Positions 17,452-25,557 of a DNA stretch of 64,000 nucleotides are shown in pieces. The notes under the pieces were generated by a model. The model made no database searches. It was not told where the DNA came from and saw only the letters and a list, made by a program, of their open reading frames with translations. The first letter of the stretch is position 1. Every line of letters starts with the position of its first letter. The DNA is from CAJXMH01 sp964001305 (GTDB lineage Bacteria > Bacteroidota > Bacteroidia > Flavobacteriales_E > Vicingaceae), in the NCBI GenBank assembly GCA_964001305.1, contig CAXFAI010000035.1, positions 1-64,000 on the forward strand. The letters run 5' to 3'. A program made the translations under genes and the position numbers.

Positions 17452-17886
17452 ATGAAATATTCTACAACAGTACAAATCAATAAATCTCTTGAAGAGGTAG
17501 TCAGTTTGTTTGACAATCCAAAAAATTACGAGAAATGGATGGAAGGTCTCCAAAGTATGGAGTTGATTGAAGGAAAAGCAGGAGAAGAAAATGCCAAAAC
17601 GCGTTTTCATTTTAAAATGGGGAAGCGTGATATGAACATGCTAGAAACCGTTTTAAAAAGGGATCTACCAAAACTTTACATCACTTCCTATGAGTCTGGT
17701 CCGGTTTATAATATTGTAGAAAATCATTTTAGAGCCATTGACAATGATACAACGGAATATACCACCGTTCACGAATTTCAATTTAAAGGCTTTATGAAAT
17801 TAATGGGTTGGCTTATACCAGGTGCATTTAAAAAGCAAAGCAAAAAGTACTTGAACGATTTTAAGCAATTTGCTGAAAAAGCATAA
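17452..17886 (+). CDS. SRPBCC family (START-like) protein
   Basis: A 144-residue protein with the SRPBCC/polyketide-cyclase-like pattern: an opening strand (STTVQINKSLEEVVSLF), then NPKNYEKWMEGLQS, strands in the middle, and a long C-terminal helix (KKQSKKYLNDFKQFAEKA) that closes the hydrophobic pocket. Such proteins bind lipids or hydrophobic ligands; no ligand is known here. It lies 4 bases downstream of the esterase gene. Confidence 0.8.
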   Translation: MKYSTTVQINKSLEEVVSLFDNPKNYEKWMEGLQSMELIEGKAGEENAKTRFHFKMGKRDMNMLETVLKRDLPKLYITSYESGPVYNIVENHFRAIDNDTTEYTTVHEFQFKGFMKLMGWLIPGAFKKQSKKYLNDFKQFAEKA

Positions 17887-17956
17887 TCTCTCTCATCACG
17901 CACTATTGTTGAGATAGCCGCCGAGGGCATGCTTTTTTTTCGTAACTTATTGCCTT

Positions 17957-18247
17957 ATGAGTTCAGGTGGTTCCATAGCAGCAATGAATAGCACGCTCCG
18001 CAACAATCGCATGCTATCAAAAAGAAGAAAAGAGAGAGTAAAAGATGTTCAAGCTTATTTTAGAGATGCTGTTGTTAAAAAAAGAGCATTTCATGGAAAG
18101 GAAATCAGTCCAGAAGAAATGGCTGAATTAAAGGCCGAGATTCGCAAAATGGCTCGAAAAAAAGCCCTTCAACAAACGGTTATTCTTTATTTAAGTATTG
18201 TGTTCTTCTTGATTGGCTTAGCTAGTTTTTATTACTTCCTATATTGA
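17957..18247 (+). CDS. Unrecognised small protein with C-terminal membrane anchor
   Basis: A 96-residue protein. About 15-70 is strongly basic and helical (NNRMLSKRRKERVKDV, and later RKMARKKALQQ), and 72-95 is one hydrophobic helix ending FYYFLY. This is a tail-anchored layout with a charged cytoplasmic region. It resembles small conserved hypotheticals of Flavobacteriia but no family can be named. A strong bidirectional terminator follows within 5 bases, which supports it as a real gene. Confidence 0.6.
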   Translation: MSSGGSIAAMNSTLRNNRMLSKRRKERVKDVQAYFRDAVVKKRAFHGKEISPEEMAELKAEIRKMARKKALQQTVILYLSIVFFLIGLASFYYFLY

Positions 18248-18251
18248 TCAT

Positions 18252-18285
18252 AAAAAAGCCCAAAGTAGTTTTACTTTGGGCTTTT
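18252..18285. terminator. Bidirectional terminator between convergent genes
   Basis: An A-tract, GCCCAAAGTA, a short loop, TACTTTGGGC and a T-tract form a perfect 10-bp stem with U-runs on both strands. It serves both the small anchored protein (plus strand) and the phosphohexomutase (minus strand). Confidence 0.85.
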
Positions 18286-18309
18286 CAATTCTGTAATATC
18301 CAATCAACC

Positions 18310-19719
18310 TTATTGCTGAATCGTCTCGTGCACTTCCTTCAATATTTTAAAGGCTCCTTCCGTATCTTTTGATTCTGCATAGGTTCGTAGAACAGGCTCA
18401 GTTCCCGAAGGGCGAATCATTACCCATTCATCATTGTCAAAATAATATTTAAATCCGTCAATCGTATCTATAGATTGAACTTTGTAACTACCAAATGATT
18501 TGTATTTGTCGTCTGCACAATTTTGCATAATTCTCAATTTGTCTGCTTCTTGCAAATGCAAATCAATACGCTCAAACTTAAAGCTACCCACCATTTCGTA
18601 AACACCTTCAATTAATTGCTCAAGTGTTTTACCAGATTTTACCATGTACTCCCAAATGGTTAAGCCCATCCAAATACCATCGCGCTCAGGAATGTGACCT
18701 TTAATGGCAATTCCTCCAGATTCTTCTCCACCAAGCAAAACATCTTCGTTTACCATGTGTCCTGCAATGTGCTTGAAGCCAATTTTTACCACTTCAATGT
18801 CCAAGCCTAATAAATCACACATTTTCTTCGCTTTAGGCGAAACTGAAAAGGCGGTGACTACTTTACCAGACATTTTCTTTTCTTCAACCAAATACTTAAT
18901 GAGTAATAAAATGATATGATGAGAATCGACAAATTCACCTTTACTATTGTATAATCCAATTCGGTCGGCATCGCCATCAACGGCTAAACCACAGTCTATT
19001 TCGCCTTCTGACAAACGAATTAATTCTGAAAACTCAGACAAATTACGGTGAATCGGTTCTGGTGCTTGACCTTCAAAACCTGGATTGTAATCACAATGTA
19101 AAAAGGTTAAATCAGGAAATAATCGACGCATTACATTTTGCCCAGCACCGAACATGGCATCAAAAGCAAAATTCATGTCTGTATTTCGGAGTGCTTCCAT
19201 ATCAAAGCTTTTCTCCACATGTTCTACGTACATGCTTTCCAAGTCAACTTCTTCTACTTTTCCTTTTTCATAAAGGCTTTCCATGGAAATACTTTCCAAT
19301 TCAATGGTATTTCCATCTGGAATTAAATCCTCAACTTCTTGCACTTGAGCAGGCAACAATGGGCCACCAAAGTTTCCTTTTAATTTATAGCCATTGTATG
19401 AAGGTGGGTTATGCGATGCTGTAATCACAATTCCTAAAGAAGCTTTCTTTTCTAAAGTTCCTAAAGAAACCATTGGGGTAGTTACAAATCCTTTTGCTAA
19501 GTAAACTTTTATACCACTATCTGCAAATACCTTTGCTGCAGTTTCAGCAAACATTTCTCCGGCAAATCGGCAATCGTGACCAATAACTACTGAAGGATTT
19601 TCAAAATTGGCATTTAACCAGTTAGCAGTTCCAATAGAAACTCTTGCTACATTTTCTACGGTATATTCTTTCGCAATGATGGCACGCCATCCGTCTGTTC
19701 CAAACTTAATTTTTGACAT
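18310..19719 (-). CDS. Phosphoglucomutase/phosphomannomutase family enzyme
   Basis: A 469-residue alpha-D-phosphohexomutase. All four signature loops are visible: the phosphoserine loop ITASHNPPSYNGYK (about 99-112), the metal loop VDGDADRIG (about 246-254), the sugar loop GGEESGGI (about 330) and the phosphate loop RPSGTEP (about 437). TASHNP followed by YNGYK is more like phosphoglucomutase/phosphomannomutase than GlmM. It interconverts 1- and 6-phosphates of glucose or mannose for cell-wall and polysaccharide precursors. It is downstream of mltG with 37 bases between, possibly one transcript. Confidence 0.9.
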   Translation of the reverse strand: MSKIKFGTDGWRAIIAKEYTVENVARVSIGTANWLNANFENPSVVIGHDCRFAGEMFAETAAKVFADSGIKVYLAKGFVTTPMVSLGTLEKKASLGIVITASHNPPSYNGYKLKGNFGGPLLPAQVQEVEDLIPDGNTIELESISMESLYEKGKVEEVDLESMYVEHVEKSFDMEALRNTDMNFAFDAMFGAGQNVMRRLFPDLTFLHCDYNPGFEGQAPEPIHRNLSEFSELIRLSEGEIDCGLAVDGDADRIGLYNSKGEFVDSHHIILLLIKYLVEEKKMSGKVVTAFSVSPKAKKMCDLLGLDIEVVKIGFKHIAGHMVNEDVLLGGEESGGIAIKGHIPERDGIWMGLTIWEYMVKSGKTLEQLIEGVYEMVGSFKFERIDLHLQEADKLRIMQNCADDKYKSFGSYKVQSIDTIDGFKYYFDNDEWVMIRPSGTEPVLRTYAESKDTEGAFKILKEVHETIQQ

Positions 19720-19756
19720 ATTTCATTTCTTTTAAAGGTGAACAAAAGTATATATT

Positions 19757-20803
19757 TTAACGCATTATCTTTCTGCGATTTAGCTCTCTTTGATACTGTC
19801 GTGCATAAACATTATGTTGACTTAAAGTTCTGCTAAAGTTGTGGTAAGATGAGAAGTCAGGCTTCGCACACATATATAGATAATTGTGCTTCTCATAATT
19901 CAACACTGCATCGATGGAAGACCGGTCTGGCAAATAGATTGGTCCAGGAGGTAAGCCTGCATACAAGTAAGTATTGTATGGCGATTGCACTGCTTTGTGC
20001 TGATTTAGTACACGCTTGATGCTAAAATCTCCCAAAGCAAAAATGAGTGTAGGGTCCGATTGCAAACGCATGCCTTTCCTTAATCGATTGATATATAAAC
20101 CGGCCACTTTCGGTCGTTCATCGGCATGGGCCATTTGCTCTGCTTGCACAATAGAAGCCAAAATAGAAACTTCAGACTGACTTAAATTCAATGCTCTTGC
20201 TTTGGCTGTTCGGTCTGCATTCCAAAATCGCTTATACTCTTTGGCCATTCGTTGAATAAATTCTTCAACTGAGGTATTCCAATAAAACTCATAGGTATTG
20301 GGCAAAAAGAGGGTCATAAATGTTTGGGAATTGAAGCCATATTTTTTGGCTAAATCCTGACTATTAAGTGCCTTTAACAACTCAAGTGAATCTAGTTCCA
20401 ACTGAGAACCAATCCTTCCGGCCAATTCTTTTTTAGTCCGCAAGCTATTAAAAGTCACCTTAACAGGTGTTTGCTGACCCGATCGAAATAAATTAATAAG
20501 CTCATTATTACTCATCCCATTTTTCAGCAAATACCGTCCTGCCTTGGGAGTTTGAAACTCCTTTTGCTCCGCTACCCAAATGAAAGAAGTGGTGTCCTTT
20601 AATATTCCTTTCTCATACATATCCTGATACAAGTCTTCAAATGTCCAATCAGTGTGGAGGTAATAAAAAGTTTCTCCTCCATCGATCTGTGTGGCTGAGT
20701 TGTATATTTTTTGATAATAAGAGTACACCAAATAAAGGGCAAACAAAAAGGCTACTCCAAAGAGGATTAGCCCTACTCTATTTTTCTTTTTCTTTCTAGC
20801 CAT
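19757..20803 (-). CDS. mltG: Endolytic murein transglycosylase MltG
   Basis: A 348-residue YceG-like protein with one N-terminal membrane helix (about 8-25) after a lysine-rich start. A LysM-like subdomain (about 45-110) and the catalytic domain follow (NRLRKGMRLQSDPT and SPYNTYLYAGLPPGPI). It cuts nascent glycan strands in the periplasm. The active-site region reads ASIVQ220-A-E222-Q, where E. coli has ASIVEKET; one of the two acidic residues is Gln. The gene is divergent from trmD. Confidence 0.88.
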   Translation of the reverse strand: MARKKKKNRVGLILFGVAFLFALYLVYSYYQKIYNSATQIDGGETFYYLHTDWTFEDLYQDMYEKGILKDTTSFIWVAEQKEFQTPKAGRYLLKNGMSNNELINLFRSGQQTPVKVTFNSLRTKKELAGRIGSQLELDSLELLKALNSQDLAKKYGFNSQTFMTLFLPNTYEFYWNTSVEEFIQRMAKEYKRFWNADRTAKARALNLSQSEVSILASIVQAEQMAHADERPKVAGLYINRLRKGMRLQSDPTLIFALGDFSIKRVLNQHKAVQSPYNTYLYAGLPPGPIYLPDRSSIDAVLNYEKHNYLYMCAKPDFSSYHNFSRTLSQHNVYARQYQRELNRRKIMR

Positions 20804-20849
20804 ATTATTTCTGGGAGTAAAAATACCAATTGCCCCATTTCAATGGAAA

Positions 20850-20878
20850 TTGAATCCACAAGAAAACACTTAGTTTTG
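20850..20878 (+). promoter_or_regulatory. Promoter of trmD
   Basis: TTG at 20850-20852, an 18-base spacer and TAGTTTTG at 20871-20878 match the Bacteroidota promoter form TTG-N17-23-TAnnTTTG. The predicted transcript would start only a few bases before the ATG at 20893, which favours that start over an upstream TTG at 20887. Confidence 0.6.
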
Positions 20879-20892
20879 CTAAAAAATTGCAC

Positions 20893-21579
20893 ATGCGGAT
20901 TGACATTATTTCCGTTTTACCTGAATTATTAGAAAGTCCTTTTTCGGCCTCTATTTTAAAAAGAGCCCAAGATAAAGGCTTGGTTGAAGTTCATTTGCAT
21001 AACCTTCGTGATTATAGCTTAGACAAGCAAAAATCGGTGGATGATTATGCATTTGGGGGTGGTGCAGGCATGGTGATGAATATTGAACCAATTGATTGTT
21101 GTATTTCCGCTTTAAAAAATGAGCGCCAATATGATGAAGTGATTTACATGACCCCAGATGGCGATCGTTTGAACCAGCAAATTAGCAATCAATTATCCTT
21201 AAAAGGCAATTTAATAATCCTCTGCGGCCATTACAAAGGGGTTGACGAAAGAGTTAGACAACACCTGATTACAAAAGAGATTTCTATTGGTGATTATGTA
21301 CTTTCAGGCGGCGAACTGGGAGCAGCTGTTTTGGCAGATAGTATAATTCGCTTGCTACCAGGAGTGTTAAATGATGAAACTTCAGCCTTATCTGATTCGT
21401 TTCAAGATGATTTGTTAGCACCTCCAGTTTATACTCGTCCAGCTGAGTATAAAGGTTGGAAAGTTCCTGAATTACTGCGTTCAGGAAACTTAAAAAAAAT
21501 TGAGGAATGGAGACATGAGCAAAGCCTTGAACGTACCAAAGAAAGACGCCCAGATTTATATAAAAAATATTCGCAGTAA
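20893..21579 (+). CDS. trmD: tRNA (guanine-37-N1) methyltransferase
   Basis: A 228-residue SPOUT methyltransferase that methylates G37 of tRNAs with a G at position 36, preventing frameshifts. The family start MRIDIISVLPE lies at 20893; an in-frame TTG two codons earlier is less likely. The S-adenosylmethionine trefoil knot is seen in LCGHYKGVDERV and SIGDYVLSGGELGA, and the C-terminal domain ends in the usual RRPDLYKKY. It is followed by rplS as in many bacteria, but rplS has its own promoter elements. Confidence 0.95.
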   Translation: MRIDIISVLPELLESPFSASILKRAQDKGLVEVHLHNLRDYSLDKQKSVDDYAFGGGAGMVMNIEPIDCCISALKNERQYDEVIYMTPDGDRLNQQISNQLSLKGNLIILCGHYKGVDERVRQHLITKEISIGDYVLSGGELGAAVLADSIIRLLPGVLNDETSALSDSFQDDLLAPPVYTRPAEYKGWKVPELLRSGNLKKIEEWRHEQSLERTKERRPDLYKKYSQ

Positions 21580-21583
21580 GGCA

Positions 21584-21627
21584 TTGTTATTTTAATTTTA
21601 AAACCTACTTTTGCTCTCCTATTTTTG
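21584..21627 (+). promoter_or_regulatory. Promoter region of rplS with two -7 elements
   Basis: TTG at 21584-21586 is followed, after 19 bases, by TACTTTTG (21606-21613). A second TAnnTTTG, TATTTTTG, is at 21620-21627. Either could drive rplS (start at 21648), independent of trmD. Confidence 0.5.
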
Positions 21628-21647
21628 CAGACCTAATAATATAAGCA

Positions 21648-22004
21648 ATGGACGCAATTCAATTCGTAGAGCAAGACTTAGTTAAGTTAAATGAATTACC
21701 TGATTTTAATGCAGGAGATACAGTAGCTGTATCATATTCAATTAGAGAAGGAAATAAAGAACGTATTCAGGTTTTCCAAGGAACAGTTATTCAAAGAAGA
21801 GGTTCTGGAGTAAGCGAAACATTTACCGTAAGAAAAGTTTCTGGTGGTATGGGTGTTGAAAGAGTATTCCCAATGAATTCTCCATTTATTGATAGCATTA
21901 AGGTTACAAAGAGTGGTTCTGTGCGTAGAGCAAGAATTTTCTACATGAGAAACAGAACTGGTAAAGCAGCTAGAATTAAAGAAAAAATCTTCGTTAAGAA
22001 GTAA
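21648..22004 (+). CDS. rplS: 50S ribosomal protein L19
   Basis: A 118-residue L19, located at the 30S-50S interface. Family motifs are clear: FNAGDTVAVSYSIREG near the N terminus, QVFQGTVIQRRGSG, the FTVRKVSGGMGVERVFP block and the basic C-terminal RRARIFYMRNRTGKAARIKE region. The length is normal. It follows trmD and ends at a strong terminator. Confidence 0.97.
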   Translation: MDAIQFVEQDLVKLNELPDFNAGDTVAVSYSIREGNKERIQVFQGTVIQRRGSGVSETFTVRKVSGGMGVERVFPMNSPFIDSIKVTKSGSVRRARIFYMRNRTGKAARIKEKIFVKK

Positions 22005-22017
22005 TCAGAATAATTTC

Positions 22018-22055
22018 AAAAAAGCCCCTTTGCTAAAGCAAAGGGGCTTTTTTTT
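22018..22055 (+). terminator. Terminator of rplS
   Basis: A perfect 13-bp stem (AAAGCCCCTTTGC at 22021-22033 and GCAAAGGGGCTTT at 22038-22050) has a TAAA loop and a long T-run. It starts about 15 bases after the rplS stop. Confidence 0.92.
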
Positions 22056-22084
22056 GTCTAACATTTTGAGCTTAATTTTAAGCT

Positions 22085-22954
22085 ATGAATAACAAAATGA
22101 TAGTTGATGAGCGACAAAGAGATATCGGTCGCTTTTTAGTGGGAAGACTTCTTCCCTTTCGCAAAAAAAGAAGTGTAGGGCCTTTCGTTTTTATTGATCA
22201 CATGGGACCTCATAAGTTGGAAGAAGGCAAATTCATGGATGTTGACCAACATCCCCACATTGGTCTAAGCACACTCACCTATTTGTATGAGGGAGAAATA
22301 GAGCACCGAGACAGCACTGGTGCCGTACAAGTTATCGGTGCTGGCGATGCCGGATTTATGACCTCTGGGAAAGGAGTTACGCATACAGAAAGAACGCCTC
22401 AACAAAACCGGACTAAAGCTCCGTTAAGCATTCATGGCTATCAAATTTGGGTGGCTTTACCGAAAGAGAAAGAAGAGATGGAGCCACGCTTTGACTACTT
22501 TAAGAGCCACCAATTACCAGAATGGAATTCCGATGGATTTCGATTTAGATTGGTGGCTGGAGAAGGATTTGGAAAGCAATCACCTTTAAAAGGATATTCA
22601 CCATTATTTATGGTAGATGTAGAAGCTTTAGAAGATGGCGAGCTCAATTTAAGAGAACATTTGACTGGAGAAATTGCATTTGTAATTGTTGAAGGCTACT
22701 TAATTGATCAAGGAGAGCAAGTAAATGCTGGTCAAATGCTAATTAGCAAAAGCGAGGAGGCTTGTCATATACAAGTTCCGAAAGGCACAAAGCTATTGTT
22801 ATTTGGAGGAGAGCCATTAGCTGAAGAACGATTCTTGTTATGGAACTTCGCATCAAGTTCAAAAGAACGCCTACAACAAGCAAAAAAAGAATGGGAAGCT
22901 AAGCAGTTTCCTAAAGTGCCAGGAGACGATACTTACATTCCCATTCCAGTATAA
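22085..22954 (+). CDS. Pirin family bicupin protein
   Basis: A 289-residue pirin-like protein. The N-terminal cupin has the metal ligands in DQHPHIGLSTLTYLYEGEIEHRDS and, further on, GVTHTE, matching pirin His-His-His-Glu. The C-terminal half is the second, metal-free cupin. Pirins have been reported as quercetin dioxygenases or redox-sensing cofactors; the role here is unassigned. It stands alone after the rplS terminator and converges on the carbonic anhydrase gene, with 15 bases between the stops. Confidence 0.9.
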   Translation: MNNKMIVDERQRDIGRFLVGRLLPFRKKRSVGPFVFIDHMGPHKLEEGKFMDVDQHPHIGLSTLTYLYEGEIEHRDSTGAVQVIGAGDAGFMTSGKGVTHTERTPQQNRTKAPLSIHGYQIWVALPKEKEEMEPRFDYFKSHQLPEWNSDGFRFRLVAGEGFGKQSPLKGYSPLFMVDVEALEDGELNLREHLTGEIAFVIVEGYLIDQGEQVNAGQMLISKSEEACHIQVPKGTKLLLFGGEPLAEERFLLWNFASSSKERLQQAKKEWEAKQFPKVPGDDTYIPIPV

Positions 22955-22969
22955 ATTATTTAGGTATTC

Positions 22970-23536
22970 CTATAGAAAATCTACCTTTCCAGTGTCTAAA
23001 TTATAGTAAGCTGGTACTATTTGAACTTTTCCCTCTTTAACGGCATTCGCAACAATTGAAGAACGATTTACTAATTCTTCTGCATTAAGTTGTGCGTTTT
23101 TCTTTACTACATCATTTACCTCAGCCCCTTCTCCTGAAGCTGCAATAGATGGTGCAATATGTGACAATAAGTGATTTAAATTATAGCCATTATCTCCACC
23201 AGCTAAAGCAGCACCAACGGCACCGCAACTCTGATGTCCTAAAACGACAATAACTTTAGAACCTAAGTGAGCTACTGCATATTCAATGCTTGCCAAAGAT
23301 GAAGTGTTTGCTACATTTCCAGCCACTCGGACAGTAAAAATTTCGCCCAATCCAGTGTCAAATGCATGTTCAGGAACTACACGACTGTCGGCACAACTCA
23401 ATACAATGGCATAAGGCTGCTGCCCTCCTACTAATTCATTTCTCCTACTTTGGTCACTTAATTTGTGCTCCAATTGGTCTCCCACAAAACGACGATTTCC
23501 TTCTTTTAAGCGTTCTAAAATATCAGTTGCTGTCAT
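22970..23536 (-). CDS. Beta-class carbonic anhydrase
   Basis: A 188-residue enzyme that interconverts CO2 and bicarbonate. The zinc ligands are C48 (SCADSR), H101 and C104 (HQSCGAVG). The D50-R52 pair that activates the zinc water is intact. There is no signal peptide, so it is cytoplasmic. It lies downstream of the acetyl-CoA synthetase gene but behind a terminator, so it is separately transcribed. Confidence 0.92.
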   Translation of the reverse strand: MTATDILERLKEGNRRFVGDQLEHKLSDQSRRNELVGGQQPYAIVLSCADSRVVPEHAFDTGLGEIFTVRVAGNVANTSSLASIEYAVAHLGSKVIVVLGHQSCGAVGAALAGGDNGYNLNHLLSHIAPSIAASGEGAEVNDVVKKNAQLNAEELVNRSSIVANAVKEGKVQIVPAYYNLDTGKVDFL

Positions 23537-23600
23537 TATTTTCCTTTTTATTGATTAATTATTTCGATTCACAGCATCCAAAATACCTATTAAACACCAT

Positions 23601-23638
23601 AAAAAAAAACGGCGATAGGAAACACCATCGCCGCTTTT
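23601..23638 (-). terminator. Terminator of the acetate/propionate module
   Basis: Inverted CGGCGAT (23610-23616) and ATCGCCG (23627-23633) lie before nine A's at 23601-23609, which are U's on the minus-strand transcript. It sits just past the acetyl-CoA synthetase stop. Confidence 0.85.
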
Positions 23639-23656
23639 AAATTACTTTCAATTCAG

Positions 23657-25552
23657 TTACTGCGCTCCAGCTACTATTTCATCAACTACATCTGGATCTA
23701 GTAACGTAGAAGTGTCACCCAATTTATCAGGCTCTCCTTCGGCTACTTTACGTAGAATTCTTCGCATAATTTTTCCTGATCTAGTTTTGGGTAATCCAGT
23801 CACAAATTGAATTTTTTCCGGCCTTGCAATTTTACCAATGCGCTCTACCACTGTTTCAACCACTTCAGCTTTTGCCACATCTATATTTGTAGGTAAACTT
23901 TCACATACGATATAAGCATAAATGCCTTGACCTTTTATATCATGTGGATAACCAACTACAGCTGATTCGACTACCATAGGGTTATGATTAATCGCATCTT
24001 CTATTTCAGCGGTCCCAAATCGGTGTCCACTAACATTAATTACATCATCTACTCGACCAATAATTCGATACATTCCGTTTTTATCTCTTTTGGCTCCATC
24101 TCCGGTAAAATAATAGCCTTCATAATGAGAGAAATAGGTGTTCTTACATCGCTCATGGTCTCCGTAAGTTGTTCTCAAAATGGAAGGCCACGGATGTTTC
24201 ATACATAAGTACCCTTCTACTTCATTTTCTTCAATTTCCTTTCCTTCTTGGTCAAGCAATACTGGTTGAATACCAGGTAAAGGGTATCCAGCATGAGCGG
24301 GTTTTTGAGGGCTTAAATCTCCCAAGCCAGAAATCATGATTCCGCCTGTTTCAGTTTGCCACCATGTATCTACAATAGGACAGCGCTCTTTTCCGACGTG
24401 CACCCGATACCAGTTCCATGCTTCTTCATTAATAGGCTCACCTACGGTTCCTAGTACTTTTAAGGAGTCTAAGCTATAACTTAACACATGATCATCACCA
24501 CAGCCCATTAATGCTCTAATAGCTGTTGGTGCCGTGTAAAATATATTCACACCATGCTTATCGCACACTTGCCAGAAACGACCAGCATCTGGATAAGTTG
24601 GTACACCTTCAAACATCATGGTAGTTGCTCCTGAAAGCAAGGGACCATATACTATGTAAGTATGACCCGTAATCCAACCAATATCAGCAGTACACCAATA
24701 CACATCACTTTCCTCGTATTGAAATACATTTTGGAAAGAATAAGCGGCATAAACCATATATCCACCACAGGTATGCACAACTCCTTTAGGCTTTCCCGTA
24801 GAACCTGAAGTATAAAGAATAAACAACATGTCTTCCGAATCCATTTGCTCGGCAGGGCAATCTGAGTCCATACCCTTTACTACCTCATCCCACCATATGT
24901 CTCTACCTTCTTTCATCTCAGGAGACCAATTCACACAATCATAAACGATTACTTTCTCAACAGAGTCACAATGTTGTAATGCTTCATTTACTACTCTTTT
25001 AAGTGGAACTTGCTTCGTTCCTCGATTTAATCCATCTGCTGTAATTACCATTTTGGCCTGAGCATCATTAATCCGGTCAGCCATGGCAGAGGCACTAAAG
25101 CCAGCAAATACCACAGAATGTACTGCCCCAATTCGGGCGCAAGCCAAAACGGCTACTGTTAACTCAGGAATCATGGGCATGTAAATAACCACCCGGTCAC
25201 CCTTCTTTATTCCTTGATTTTTAAGCCCATTAGCAAATTCACATACCTTTTCATAAAGCTCTTTGTAGGTATATCTTACAAAGCGCTCTTTGGGGTCATT
25301 GGGTTCCCAAATGAGTGCTAATTTATTCCCTCTTTTTTGCAAGTGCCGATCTAAACAGTTTTCGGTAATGTTCATTTTACCGTTTATAAACCATTTTACA
25401 TCAGGGGTAGCAAACTCCCATTCGCAAACTTTATCGTATGGTTTCTGCCAAACGAATTGTTGAGCAATTTCATCCCAAAACGTATCTGGATTATCTACGC
25501 TTTGCATGTATTTTTCTTGATATTCTTCGTAAGATTTAATTCGTAAGTCCAT
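23657..25552 (-). CDS. acsA: Acetyl-CoA synthetase
   Basis: A 631-residue AMP-forming acetate-CoA ligase, which activates acetate with ATP and CoA. The P-loop-like ILYTSGSTGKPKGVVH lies near 265, the aromatic WWQTETGG near 395 and the C-terminal PKTRSGKIMRR, holding the lysine commonly regulated by acetylation, near 590. It is the last gene of the acetate module, 5 bases after the propionyl-CoA synthetase-like gene. A terminator follows. Confidence 0.95.
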   Translation of the reverse strand: MDLRIKSYEEYQEKYMQSVDNPDTFWDEIAQQFVWQKPYDKVCEWEFATPDVKWFINGKMNITENCLDRHLQKRGNKLALIWEPNDPKERFVRYTYKELYEKVCEFANGLKNQGIKKGDRVVIYMPMIPELTVAVLACARIGAVHSVVFAGFSASAMADRINDAQAKMVITADGLNRGTKQVPLKRVVNEALQHCDSVEKVIVYDCVNWSPEMKEGRDIWWDEVVKGMDSDCPAEQMDSEDMLFILYTSGSTGKPKGVVHTCGGYMVYAAYSFQNVFQYEESDVYWCTADIGWITGHTYIVYGPLLSGATTMMFEGVPTYPDAGRFWQVCDKHGVNIFYTAPTAIRALMGCGDDHVLSYSLDSLKVLGTVGEPINEEAWNWYRVHVGKERCPIVDTWWQTETGGIMISGLGDLSPQKPAHAGYPLPGIQPVLLDQEGKEIEENEVEGYLCMKHPWPSILRTTYGDHERCKNTYFSHYEGYYFTGDGAKRDKNGMYRIIGRVDDVINVSGHRFGTAEIEDAINHNPMVVESAVVGYPHDIKGQGIYAYIVCESLPTNIDVAKAEVVETVVERIGKIARPEKIQFVTGLPKTRSGKIMRRILRKVAEGEPDKLGDTSTLLDPDVVDEIVAGAQ

Positions 25553-25557
25553 AGTGT

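Noticed and set aside
19062..19424. 120-residue plus-strand frame inside the phosphohexomutase gene
   Set aside because: It is antisense to a gene with all four signature motifs and has no recognisable features.
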